DNA of 64,000 bases from positions 3,534,001-3,598,000 of the forward strand of contig JABELC010000002.1 in NCBI GenBank assembly GCA_028455995.1, written 5' to 3'. The notes under the pieces are model-generated. The model saw only the letters and a list, made by a program, of their open reading frames with translations. It searched no databases and was not told the origin of the DNA. Origin of the DNA: Scleromitrula shiraiana (taxonomy: Eukaryota > Ascomycota > Leotiomycetes > Helotiales > Sclerotiniaceae). The translations under genes and the position numbers were made by a program. Shown one piece after another: positions 48,721-60,705 of the stretch. Position 1 is the stretch's first letter; every line of letters begins with the position of its first letter.

Positions 48721-50950
48721 TTAATACAGGTCCATCTCTTGAATAAACCCTTGGCCGCTAGCAATCATATCCGCAGCTTCTCCATCCATGAGCCCATGAA
48801 TAAAACATTCTCCTATAAGTTTCCATCCCGAGCCTTCCATTCTCAAAACTAGAGGTACACTGCACCCGGGCAGAATCGCGATTTTGTCGTTCTCCATAGC
48901 AATCGTGACAGTGAGACCCACCCTGCTATTCCTCGTCCCAATTAGCCTTCTCCAGGCCAGAACATTGGCAGCCCATGCTGAAGCTTCTCTCTTGTCTTCT
49001 CCACTTGTCTTTCCTTTCTCCTCCCTATATACATCTCTTTCTTTTATTGTTTTAGCATCATCTGTGATTTCTTTTAGGGGTATTCCACAGATCACAAGAT
49101 CCTCGATTCCACTAGCGAAGCTATGAAGGTCGAATTCGAGGCCGCCACCGCCGCCTTGTGTTGTTCCAAATACAGAGCATATTCGAGGTAAACTGAGAAC
49201 TGTCCACGATGGAGGAAGTCTCTCTCCTTTATTGTTACTATTGGCAACAATAGATCTTCAGAATGCTTCTTTGATACCTTCCAGATTACCGTATGCATTT
49301 GGAAGAGACGATACATCGGTGCAATTTTTTGGGTAGCTTTTATCTTCTTCACGAGCATTGAATGCTGAGAGGGTAGCGATTGAGTCCACAAAGATAGCTT
49401 GTACACTAAGAACACCGGTATCGGAAAATATCGCCGCCACAGGACGTGAAAGACCAAAATCAGCAGAATATTTAGCCGGAAGGAAAGCCGCAGGAGCAAC
49501 AGTACATGACCAACAAACAACCCAAGAAGGGAGGTTATGCGAACAAGGTGCTATAGTTTCCACAACCACCTCCTAGCAGTTTTTGCATCCATCGAGAATG
49601 ACTCGTGGCTATTGATGATAGCATTATTTTGTTCACAGGGCAATGAATTAACTTGAGAATATCCAGACCATGCTCATTGTTTGAGATAATTTCTCGTGTA
49701 AAGCTGGTATGGACCTCAGCAAGAGGGATTTTATAATTAGGAGATATAGAAGTAAGTCCTTTGACACAAGGGATACCGAGGATACCATAAACTTTATCAC
49801 TTGGATCGGTAGCCTGGGCTTGTCGCGCTAATTCCAAAGCCGGTAACGCAGAACTCACACCGTGATGTTCTTAATCACGGATATGCTTGATGCGAAGGAG
49901 ATGGTTGTATTGCTGTCCTGGACATCCCTTCCGATCTTCCAATCGACGGTCTATGGTAGCTACCATACGACTGCGGTCATTATCAGCGGTATCTGTGGCT
50001 ATATCCCTTAAGATCGTACTCTCATGTCTCTCTAACAGTTCACAGGAACTCCAGAGATCACTCAGACATATAGAATATTCACTCCAGATTACCGGTGCAT
50101 CCATTCTTGCCATAGGTAGCTCCTGCAGAATCCATAGTCTATGCCAATATTGGCATGCGAAAAAAGATCTAAGCTCTTCAAAAACACCCTCATGCCAAGG
50201 CAGGTTGTAAGGATCCGAATCGATCGATTCCCCGGTATTATAATTTGGACCCCATACTTTTCGGCAAATTCTACAAATTTGCTGTCCGATCCTATCTCAT
50301 TGAGTAACCATTTCCAGGCCGTATAAGCTGTAGAAGTAGCTGACGTAGCTAGACCGAGAAACACTACTACTTGCCAAGCAACACAATAAATGTCTCTCAT
50401 CAACTTTACTTGTTCTCCGCGTTCGTCCAAATCGTCTTGATTGATGCATAGGGCATCTATCCATATATTGATAGGTCTTCGTACCCACATCGACTTGCGC
50501 AACTACGACAGCTCTGCATGTAGATTTTGAGTAACCTGCATTTCGACTCCATTGACCCTAATCGTCTTCTTGTCCGTAACAAGTCCCCAGACACAAGACA
50601 ACGCCATGTATCTATCCAAAAGATCGGGTAGCGCCTCTTGAGATGCGCTTGTGGCATAATTGGAGTCATTCTCTTGATATATTTTCAGACTTTATATACT
50701 TATTCAACGGACGATCAAGGAGTCCTCGAAACGGTTTGAAAAGCGTCGCATAATCGTAATTAGTGTCTCTAGAGCTTTGCCATTGTCTCTCAGCAGCTGC
50801 CCCGTTTTCGACAAACTCGGGTGTTACGCCTATATCGCTAAGTTTGACTGGACGCATAGAGCAACAGATTACAGAGTCATCATTTGACTCTGAAGAGCTA
50901 GGCTTTAAGCACATGACACGGATTTCATCATCGTGTAGAGGGTTGTACAA
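48721..50950 (-). pseudogene. Heterokaryon-incompatibility (HET) domain gene, degenerate
   Basis: HET-domain proteins control vegetative (allorecognition) incompatibility in ascomycetes. The HET core is unmistakable: YMALSCVWG, VTQNLHAELS, NIWIDALCINQDDLDERGEQ and IYCVAWQVVVFLG, then LWILQELPMARMDAPVIW, ATDPSDKVYGILGIP and PSWVVCWSCT. The C-terminal ILPGCSVPLVLR and GECFIHGLMDGEA blocks, typical of the family, end it at 48721. The reading frame is broken at least six times. In-frame stops are TAG at 50503-50505, TAA at 49871-49873 and TGA at 49258-49260 (each one transition from CAG, CAA or TGG). Frame changes occur near 50680, 50160 and 49560. The N-terminal part (50666-50950) may also be separated by an intron. 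Not functional as a full-length protein. Confidence 0.85.
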
Positions 50951-52483
50951 TGATGGGTTGAAAATTTGGTCTTTTCTATCGAACCGGTAATGCTCTCTTC
51001 CATAGCGTCAGCGATGCCAAGCTCCGTCAGGTTTCGAAGTCAAAGGTGGCTAACATAAGCAAGTAACTTTGATAGCAGCGGAAAGCATATTTAATTGCCT
51101 TACGGCGTCCCCCCTCCCCCACTTACGGGCTGAAAATAATATAGTGCTTACTGGCTCCTTTAGAATCTCACTCAGCCTCACAATTAGAGTTATGAAAATC
51201 TTTAATATTCAGAGGTAGGGCTCTCGACGTCTTTGCCTTGGGGTTGGGATAGGTATGGCCATCTTAAGGTTCTTGCGGGCTTCTGTGCGTTCGGTTCTTA
51301 TCGCGATTCTCATTGCATATTTGCGCTCAACCCTTTCGCATATGAACCCCGCAATTTGAACCTCACCCCTACCTCAAAGATGTATGTAGTGAGTGACCAC
51401 AAATAATATGATAAACTGTCAAGCTTTGTGTAAGTTCTTGGATTGAGCCGTTAGGAAGATAAAAGCGCGTTTTATAACCTACCTAAAAGAGCCTCCATCA
51501 TTCTGGGTGATTCAATCACTGGATATTATAGAAGTATACACCCACATCTCAATCGCCAGCACTACGATCTTAGCATTATAACATAATGTCCGATCTTATA
51601 TTTGACAGCCCGGTTGGACAACGCCCATATTGTTCAATGAAGCAGACAAAAAGTTTCGTTGTTTCGAAGGTATAAGAAGAGAATAGTAGCGGCCTTCGAT
51701 GCCTATTTCGAGAAGTATATCAACTGGAGACATTGAGAGATCGTGATATGAAAAACTCGGGTAGTAAAGTATGAAGGATTCATTGATCTTTCTTACTTAT
51801 CGATAAAAAATATTGAAAGTTTGAATCCCCGTCTTTCAAGTGGTACAATGGTTATTTTTGTAAAATGTGCACCACTGTTTGTGATTTTATGGTTATACTA
51901 TGCAAGAGAAGGTGATTGATTGATTCTTATGGCCTTAATCGGTGTGCAGCTCGAGGCATAGTGCAGTACCAAGCGTTATTCATCGAACGTCAATGTAAGC
52001 GGATATGATTCGGATGATAAAAATTTTATGTTGTGCCAGCAAATTGTACTTGGAACTAAGGTCCCAGCTGCAGGGTCTTGACCGTAACATCATCTCACAC
52101 CTCAGGTGGGGGGACTCTGATATAACCTTTGGTTGTGTTACGAGGGGTGAGAAAAGGCCACCAAGCACAGTCGGAAAACAGCCCACAACAGCCCATAATT
52201 TGATTTGAGTACCCACGATACCCTGAGACACCTGGACATGTTACGAATTCCTGACTACCGTCGATTCACTAATGCATGAGTTGCCGATAGATTAAATGTC
52301 TCCTATCATCCAATAATGCTATAAAGCTACGTAGCTACCCCACCAGAAGGGAAACTCCACTACGCTTACAAGTACCTCAAAAGATCCACTGTAACCTCTT
52401 TACTATTTACATACCACATAAACCAAAACATATATTATTGCATAGATTCCTTATATGTTATTTCAACTTGAACAAAATCGAGA
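50951..52483. other. Intergenic, 1.5 kb
   Basis: Upstream of the HET pseudogene (minus) and of the phospholipase D gene (plus), so a divergent promoter region in origin. No gene, repeat or tRNA recognised; one minus-strand frame at 51980-52231 has no motif. Confidence 0.45.
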
Positions 52484-55447
52484 ATGTCCTTTTTTCATAA
52501 AGCCAAATCAGCCTTTGAAGGCTTCGTTGACGAAGTAGAGAAAGAAATTTCAAACATCGGAGGTTCTTCGGACGGAGAACGACATTCTCATACTCATCTT
52601 GGCGAAGCATGTCAAGCATTGCACATTCATGGAAAGGAGAATCGTTTTGACAGCTTCGCTCCACAGAGAACAGGAAATCAAGTGAAGTGGCATGTGGATG
52701 GTTGTTCTTACATGTGGGCTGTTTCTGTTGCTCTAGAAGAGGCACAAGAAAGCATCTGGTCAGTTTTATTTGAGATAGCCATATATTTAAGCTGGCATAA
52801 AATTGACTGTTTGAAGGATCCTTGATTGGTGGCTCTCTCCAGAGCTCTATTTGAGAAGACCGCCTTCTGCAAATGAGGAGTACAGAGTCGACCGAATGCT
52901 CTTGGCTGCTGCTGAGAGGGGTGTAAAGGTCAATATCATCGTCTATAAAGAGGTCACAAAGGTCTTGACACGTAAGCAATTTCGAAGTAGTTCACATGTA
53001 GAAAAATACTGATAATTCTAGTTTGTTCCAAACACACCAAGGAAGCTATCGAGACTCACCCCAACATTTCAGTATTCAGACACCCTGATCACATTCCACG
53101 TGGTTTGCATGTGGAGTCCGAGCTGCTCACAGACATTAAAAATTTCTCACTAAAATCTTTCGATTTGGCGAAGCTCCCAGAAGAAGGTGTTAAAGCAATC
53201 TACGGTGCTAAAGATGATGTTATCCTTTACTGGGCCCATCATGAAAAGCTATGTCTCGTGGATTCTGAATTGGCTTTTATGGGAGGACTTGATCTATGCT
53301 TTGGCAGATGGGACACAAACACACACCCGATTGCTGATGCCCATCCAAGTGATCTCAATAATATTTTATTCCCTGGTCAAGACTTCAACAATGCGAGAGT
53401 ATATGACTTCCAAGGTGAGAACAATCTTTTCGTGATTTGTATTTCCAGATCCAAGACTCCGCGTTACTGCGTTACTTTGACCTTCCTATTTGGTTGAACT
53501 TCCGTTTCTCTCCAACTTTTTCACAGCATTCCAAATCTAACGATATAATGCTTCAATAGATGTAACAAATTGGGAGAACAACAAGCTTGATCGCACCAAG
53601 TCCTCTAGGATGGGTTGGTCGGTAAGTACATTTCCATCCCAAATTACCGTTGATCAAATATATCATGATGTCTGATTTCATGTAGGATTTGTCAATGTCT
53701 ATAACCGGACCGGTCGTTCAAGATCTTAGAGCTCATTTCGTCCAGCGTTGGAATTTTATCTACCGAGAGAAATATGACACTCCAGATTCGAGATATGCAC
53801 CTTTGGTTTTGGCCTATGATCAAACTGCCGATGGTTATTATGATGAGAATGGCAAAGACACGGGTATGACCACAACAGGCGCGATATCAGACACACTCCA
53901 TCGTGCAGGTACATTCCTTGGAGGTTTTGCGGGAGGAAATTCGTCCGAAGACGAACAAAACGGAGTTTCTATTCAATTAGTTCGAAGTTGCACGGAGTGG
54001 AGTAACGGATGCCCTCCTGAGGTACAGTTAATCACTATGAACATGTTGAGTCTTATACTAATGAAAGTAGCATTCCATTGCAAACGCATATATTGAAGTT
54101 ATACGTCAAAGTCAGCACTTCATCTATATTGAGAATCAATTCTTCATCACCGCGTGTGATGAAAAGCAATATCCAGTTCAAAATAAGATCGGAGCTGCGA
54201 TTGCGGAACGAATTATCCGTGCTTATCAAAATGGTGAAACTTACAAGGTCATCGTCTGCATGCCTTCGGTACCTGCTTTCGCCGGAGATCTCCATGCCGA
54301 TGATGCCTTAGGAACTCGTGCTATCATGGAGTATCAATATAATTCAATTTGTCGTGGTGGAAACAGCATCATGGAAACTGTTGCAAACGCAGGAGTACCC
54401 GATCCAAAGGAGTACATTAGATTCTACAACTTGAGAAACTATGACAGAATCAATGATAACACGACAATGTCTCGAGCAGAGGAATACAGTGGCGTGAGCT
54501 ACGAACGAGCAAGGAAGGAGCATGACGATATTGTAGGTGCCGGATATGGAGGTTATGGCGAGGAAACCGGAGCTAGGGAAGGCCAATATAATGACGATTA
54601 TGACCGTTACCAACAAGCAACAACTCGCGAACAAGGAGGTAACAAATACGACAGTGTCTCAGAATGTTATCTGGAAGATGGACCATCCATAACTTCTATT
54701 CCATGGACCGGAAACCCCGAAACCGAAATCGACGCCTTCGTCAGTGAGGAGCTTTACATTCACACTAAACTCCTTATTGCGGATGACCGAATCGTGGTTT
54801 GTGGATCCGCAAATCTTAACGATCGTTCCCAACTCGGTACTCACGATTCAGAAATCGCAGTCGTGATTCAAGACTCCGAGACCGTTGACTCTGTCATGAA
54901 CGGTAGAGAATACCAAGCTGCTAAGTATGCCGCATCTCTGCGAAGACAATTGTTCCGAAAGCATTTGGGAATGCTACCATTCCAGGATTGGGCCAGACCC
55001 GACGCAAATTTTATGCCTATCAACAAGGAACCCAACGACTATGACTGGGGATCCGATTACGATCTTGCGGTGCAAGACGTTTTATCCCCTGAATTTTCCG
55101 ATCTCTGGAACGGAAGAGCCGCAACCAATACTGGTGTCTACGCCAAGGTCTTCCATGCTATTCCCGCAGATAATGTACGAAACTGGGACGATTATCATGA
55201 GTTCTACGAGCAATATTTCTTGAGTCCAAGTCCAAAGGATACTAAGGAAGAAGACAAGGAGCCGGCTAGATATATGTATGGACATGTTGTGAAGGAGGAG
55301 TTCCCCGGCGGTGTGGAGGAAGTGAAGGAAGAATTAAGTAAAGTCAAGGGAATGCTTGTCGAGATGAGTCTCCAATTCATGGATGGGGTTGATTTCGCGA
55401 AAGAAGGGCTGAGTTTCAATGCCTTGACCGAGCAGATTTATACATAG
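52484..55447 (+). CDS. Phospholipase D (two HKD motifs)
   Basis: Hydrolyses phosphatidylcholine to phosphatidic acid and choline. Exons are 52484-52758, 52817-52971, 53022-53414, 53560-53621, 53686-54021 and 54071-55447, all in phase (865 residues). The first intron ends at AAG (52816), the only join that gives the conserved ESIWILDWWLSPELYLRRPP. Both catalytic motifs are intact: HEKLCLVD (His217, Lys219, Asp224) followed by FMGGLDLCFGRWD, and HTKLLIAD (His638, Lys640, Asp645) followed by CGSANLNDRS. YIENQFFI before the second motif is also typical. A Tyr/Gly/Glu-rich linker lies between about residues 540 and 600. There is no PX or PH domain, so this is the shorter fungal PLD class, not the Spo14/PLD1 type. 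Confidence 0.93.
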
Positions 55448-55945
55448 ATTTTGCATACGAAGCAGGGAATTTCTTTAGATGTTGATTGGTTATTCTGATG
55501 CTATTGTTGGATATCATGGAACTGTATATCGCTGTCGTTTAGACGAATAAAGATAGAAGCAGGAATGACATAAGACATTGAACTTAAATCTAAAGGGTGG
55601 CACTGAATGGGGCGATGCTGCTGACCCCCAACAGATTTCCTTGGGCCCATTTTAACCTTCTAAAAAATCCTACCTGTTCATATTCCCATGGATTTGACTA
55701 AACCAAAAATTTAGATCCGAGAACAGTATATCATCAAGTGCACCTTTTGGTATGATGAGTTTCTACGAAAGAGAAACTTATGCACATTGTTATCGTAAAT
55801 ACTTGTATGGGCATTTGAATCAAAACAAACTCACACCCCTAAACATTGATACGTGAATATATTTAGTTTGATTCCGCTGGATATAATGAAGTCTTGAGAG
55901 GTAGAACTCAAAGAATCGAACGAGAATAAGAGAAGTAATAATCAT
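55448..55945. other. Intergenic between convergent genes
   Basis: Holds the 3' UTRs of the phospholipase D gene and of the minus-strand transporter remnant. Nothing else seen. Confidence 0.4.
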
Positions 55946-56854
55946 TCAGGTTCGAATCTTATAATATTTGAAATCTCTCGTCTTAACACCCCTCGCAAAC
56001 ATCAGATCCAGCTCTTCATACGTTCTTCCCATCGTTTCTGGAAGTTTGAACCAAGACCAGACAAGACAAATTCCTGATAATCCACCTTGATAATACTCAT
56101 CAGTATTGCAATTTAAGTTAAGCGTCGCACCTTTTTACTAACCAAAAACGAAGCTGATCTTGCCTCTAAGACTTCCCTCAATGACCTCGTTTCCAAGTAA
56201 TTTGCCAAGTGCGAAGGAGAAATTAATAAAGGAAGTCATATATCCACGAAGAGTGGTTGGACAAATCTCGGAACTGTACGTCGGTGCAAGGGTTACAGCC
56301 ATTCCTCCGATTATACTTCCAATAAGCTGACCAGCCAGCAAGACAGATAACGAGCGAGCAAAGAATTGTATAAAAATGAATCCGGCTGTTGCAAATGAGC
56401 AGAAAACATTCGTCTGACATTTATCAGATTAATTTCAGAGCTTTTCTACCTTGTGTGAATCGTAGCTTACACACTTTTGGCCATACCATCCCCTCGGACA
56501 ACTGATGCCTATAGATCCTAGAAGTACACCGACTGGAACACCAATTCCTATAGATGTCTGCCAACGGGCACTAATTATATAAGAGCCTTCATATGAGTAA
56601 CCGAAATCCTTCTGGAAACTAGGGGCTGCGTAGAGACCCCCCATTATCTGTGGAATAAATCCAGACATCATGATGCTAATGGAAAAGTACATTGACCAGC
56701 CAATACTCTTAGAATAGTACTTCAAGCATTCGCGTAAGGTCGTATTGTGTTCAATCTCAGTTGCCAGTCGAGTTTCATATCTCTTTCTATTTGAATCTTT
56801 GCTGTCTCTAGAGATATTTCTTGAGATCGTGTGCGTTACAGTAACCCCCATCAA
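55946..56854 (-). pseudogene. MFS (maltose-permease-like) transporter with large internal deletion, still open
   Basis: Exons on the minus strand are 56471-56854, 56143-56413 and 55946-56085, giving 264 residues without a stop. The N-terminal third of a sugar porter is present: GWSMYFSISIMMSGFIPQIM in helix 1, GIGVPVGVLLGSIGI in helix 2, GFIFIQFFARSLSVLLAGQL in helices 3-4, and PTYSSEICPTTLRGYMTSFI leading into helix 5. After LGKLLGNE the chain jumps directly to LRGKISFVFGG, helix 12 and LPETMGRTYEELDLMF. About half of a normal 520-residue transporter, helices 6 to 11, is missing. The join is in frame and the last intron (GTTAGT..AAG) still splices in phase. It cannot work as a normal transporter; a short membrane protein is possible. 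The exact start may lie upstream of 56854. Confidence 0.65.
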
Positions 56855-58089
56855 GGAAGGTATCGTTGTCTTCTAAGCTCAACATGTTAGAGAAAAAAAT
56901 ATTCAACTGATATCAACATGTCGACGAGTTTATTATACAGGATGAATTTAAAGAAGAACGTACCGATAAAACTTCTATATATCTTCATCTCTACCTGGCA
57001 AGACGAGTCGACAAATGATGTGTCTACATAATCAAGGAATATTTCGGTTTGAAGGTATCCCCGCATCCCCGCACATAGTATGCATAAACGTTCAATTATG
57101 GAAGGTATCGGAAAGCTTATCTAGTAGATCGTTATGCGAACCCTACCAATAAAGTCTCGAGATATTGAATCGATGCCGGCACATAACACCTCGCGGTACT
57201 CAACCTTCAACTATTCTTATAATCGGCTTAGTGAGATCAGATGCCTGTATCTGTTCTGCACTAAGATCCAATGTTGGATGTTGTGCCGCGAATGTCTTGA
57301 TCAAAAGCGTATGACCACAATGTTGAAAGACTCGTGGCGCCCGTACAATAGTGAAGAATGTGAGGGGTAAGAGTCGTAATCAAGGACGAAATATGAAATC
57401 AAAGGCTCGATTGGTGACACTATGTGTATATATCTGCGCAGATGATAATTGATGAAAGTCGATTGTGGAATCTGATCCGAGTGTATCTATACTGCGAAGG
57501 TTCCAGATCGTAAAGTTACTTTTCCAAGTGTATATCATATGCAACGCAACTTTGTAGCTTATAGCTAGAGGAGCCCAAAGGTGCTCCATAATCAATGGCT
57601 AGCTGTTTTTTCATTGAGTTAAACTTTGATGAATGGCCTAGCTTCAACGCCTCTAACTTGGCTGGCGTGGCTGAAATCAATATGGAGTTCTATCGATCAA
57701 GGTCTAACAACAAGCATTAACTAGTATATGCAAAAAATGGCTTGAAATTGGAGCTCCTAATATGGAGATTTGGACACCCTTCAGAACGTGTAATGAATTT
57801 GCTACCATTAATCGTCAGCTCATATAGGTGCGAGGATCCCACAGGAGCTTCAACCCCCAATGACATACTATCACTATGTTCGTGATTCGAAAGCACAAAG
57901 ATAGTCTTCATGACGTTCCCTATGTTGTCAAGGCAATACCTTACAAGGCTGATAAGCCTTGTGCATATGGCGATTAGAAGCAAATGAATGTCAAGAAACC
58001 CAATGCTGATTGTTACCAGCCCGTAAACAAAAGTCCCGACAATCATCTTAGTCACCATCTTACAGATGAAAGATGAAAATCGAAGGAAA
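56855..58089. other. Intergenic, 1.2 kb
   Basis: No supported gene. A minus-strand open frame at 57717-58127 overlaps the end of the acetyltransferase gene in another frame; it has hydrophobic stretches but no family resemblance and is treated as chance. Confidence 0.45.
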
Positions 58090-58757
58090 CTAAACGCCAT
58101 GTTTCGCAGCTTCAGAATTTGGGTCATGATAGTGATGCAATTCTAAACCTCGTCCATCATATCCACACTTCTGGTAGAACCCTTTAGTCCTTTCACCACA
58201 ATCAAGTATTGTCTAGTCTGTATTAGCGACCAAATTCATGATCCTGGGAAATGTCAAAGTTAAACATACTTTGTAGCATCCCATTTGTTCCGCAATATAG
58301 TCTAGGGCCTTGATAAGTTTTGAGCCAAATCCTTTCCCTTGGTGGCTTGCTGCAATAGCAATATCCTCAAGGTGACCTTGCAATCCTAGATTTCCAATAC
58401 TACAAACAATAAAAATGTCAGTAGGCTTCGACCCCAATTTTCAATCTATGACTGTCTTGGTCATTCTCACAATTTCAACTCCACTATCAATGTACCAGTC
58501 CCAATGATCACCTCTCTATCTTCTTCGAGCTTCACTATCACAACAACGAAGTATGTGTTTTCACGTTTCTTCATCGCATCAAAACGCTCCATCCATTGCT
58601 TTTCTGTGATATCACCTACGTATGCAAGATCGCGCAATACATCGAGGTGACCCTGAAGGAAGTCTGATCGCCTAAGTGATCGAAAGATGTAACCTTCAGG
58701 AAGCTCAATTTCTGAAGAAATCAAACTTGAGGGAAATAGAACGCCGTCCGTAATCAT
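58090..58757 (-). CDS. gna1: Glucosamine 6-phosphate N-acetyltransferase (GNAT)
   Basis: Acetylates glucosamine-6-phosphate with acetyl-CoA, in the UDP-GlcNAc pathway that feeds chitin and glycan synthesis. Exons on the minus strand are 58471-58757, 58270-58399 and 58090-58212 (179 residues, normal length). The GNAT core is complete: GYIFRSLRRSDFLQGHLDVL at the N-terminus, VIIGTGTLIVELKFIGNLG, and HLEDIAIAASHQGKGFGSKL with the acetyl-CoA pyrophosphate loop QGKGFG. ALDYIAEQMGCYKTILDC follows, then GFYQKCGYDGRGLELHHY. The last acceptor is the second of two nearby AGs (ACAG then ACTAG); only the second restores the family sequence. The first residues and a single ATG at 58757 suit the start. Firm call. 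Confidence 0.93.
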
Positions 58758-59983
58758 CTCTAATACCTTGTATTTATATAAGCTTTGATGGACTAAGCTT
58801 TATGAAGTAATTAGACTTTCTTATATCTGAGATATAACAGTTGTAGTTGTAGTTGTATTTTTATAACAGTTGGAATAGTCAATTGAAATATTGCGACCGA
58901 AGGCCTGAATACGCTAAATGTTGCTGTGTTATAGCTTATCGATTTACTGATATATCTGCTTACATAAACAACATTTTGGGTAATACTTCACTTTCTTGAT
59001 TTGATCTGGAGTTGAAATATCAACTACAATGTTTGGCTGTGTATGAGGTAGTAGTCTGGTAAATCACCAATAATTATGAATCAATCGAATCCTTATTCTC
59101 GTGGGTATTCAGGCAGTTCCAAAAATTGAGATTATACCAACAGAGTACTATCAGCGCTCGCAAATACCTTCTGTCCTACAAGCCTACCTAGGCAAATAAT
59201 ACTTCTTTTACCGGTTGATCACCAATTCATCTAACAGTTCTCCTTTCTGTACTGTCTGAACATCCGCCTCAGCCAAGATGTGTGATTGCTGAGGACTGCT
59301 GTATTTCAAAATGACCATCAAACGCCATTTGCGAAGTATCCCGATGGTACATGATCATTCTTAAATTTAAGGAAAATGCGGAAAACTTCACCATATTGAG
59401 ATGTTAATTGAATATTCAGAGTTCTTCTCTAGGTCTTTGATCTCTGATATTTCTTATATGAGTATTCCTTTCCATAGCCAAGTGCAATATTAACTCGCTT
59501 CCCATTACTACTATTCATACCGAGTCTATCGTATGCTACAAATATTGAAATATTTGTTATGCAGGAATAGCCTAATATGAATATAACTCCGAAAAGAGAG
59601 GGGAGCATATATTGGAGTGTTGATAGATCGTTTTTGTTTCAGACCTCCTGACAACAAAAGCATTCTTATCATGGTTTAGGAATTTGAATCTTTGCTCGTC
59701 ATCGTTGCCTACAACTACGACTGAGCTACGTAAAGACCCAACACCACTTCCCGCAAGAGATACCTCGTTAACTTCTGGCCCTCGTTCATTCTAACCCGAT
59801 GATAAACCTTACTCGCTACTTAGTAAATGCTCGGAGTTTTCTCTGGACAATCTTATACTGATTTCCCGTATGCTGGTAGACACTGACAGCTAGATAAACT
59901 TCTATCGAGCGGAGAGGCGGTACGTCGAACCTGTTTGCATTTCGTACATATGTATTAATCAAATACGTATACATTTAGTTGAT

Positions 59984-60067
59984 TGCCTCTTCTTTTTGTT
60001 TACAAAAAGAGTGCCTCTTCTTTTTGTTTACAAAAAGAGTGCCTCTTCTTTTTGTTTACAAAAAGAG
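59984..60067. repeat. Three perfect tandem 28-bp units, each able to form a hairpin
   Basis: Units at 59984-60011, 60012-60039 and 60040-60067 are identical, beginning TGCCTCTT and ending AAAAAGAG. Each contains arms CTTTTTGT and ACAAAAAG separated by TT, so every unit is self-complementary. Non-coding. The perfect identity means recent expansion. Confidence 0.9.
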
Positions 60068-60284
60068 AGGTTTTATACGAGTCTACTCATTTTTTTTTTT
60101 GGTATGATACAAGGGTGATTTTACTAGCGCCTTGGAAGAATCTTGGCACTTTTTTAAAGCAGTTGATTGGTTAAAATCGATATTTTAGAGTAGTTGATTG
60201 GGTAAAATTTAAGCTTTTGAACAAGCTTTTTAAAACATGTGATCTAACATGTGATCTGACATGTGATAATAAAAGATCATAAAG

Positions 60285-60317
60285 AAGAGGCGGCGTGTCA
60301 GGGGACCTGACCCGATA
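60285..60317. repeat. Second-locus copy of the AGAGGCGGCG element end
   Basis: AAGAGGCGGCGTGTC followed by GGGGACC and TGACCCGATAT matches the right end of the element in the GMC pseudogene (43061-43093). It contains a perfect inverted repeat GTCAGG/CCTGAC around GGA. The AT-rich sequence before it also resembles that before the other copy (TTTTAAAG.AGTT.ATTG.TTA). Confidence 0.6.
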
Positions 60318-60705
60318 TGATTTACCTAGTGAGGTCTGAATATCTAATCCACAATCTCAGCGCGGTTAGTAATATGATTGGCCATTATACTGCGGCGCGG
60401 TGAACATTTTAATTGGCTACAATCTATTCATAATGAATATGTAATATTGAATCTTTTTCTTTTGATGACGGATACTGACCAATTGCTTGTGATTACAACA
60501 GGGGTAGTAGGTAGCTTCATGTGAGAACTAGGGGGTCCGTTCCCCGCCGCACTAAATTCACATCTTAGCGGCGATCAAGCACAACATAGTAAGTATATAG
60601 TATTCCTAATACTCCCCTCCAATTCTTCTCGCATTTTTTACAACTTACTGAAGAAAACTAGAGTTTGAGTCTCTTTACTTTCATCCTCGTCATTCAATCT
60701 TCATA

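Larger units (their letters stand above)
58758..60705. other. Intergenic, about 1.9 kb with repeats
   Basis: Between divergent genes (acetyltransferase minus, oxidoreductase plus). Contains the three-unit hairpin repeat at 59984-60067 and a copy of the GGCGGCG-type element end at 60285-60317, both listed separately. ACATGTGAT is repeated at about 60234-60265. No gene. Confidence 0.5.

Noticed and set aside
57717..58127. Minus-strand 136-codon open frame with hydrophobic stretches
   Set aside because: Overlaps the last exon of the acetyltransferase gene in another frame and matches no family; probably chance.
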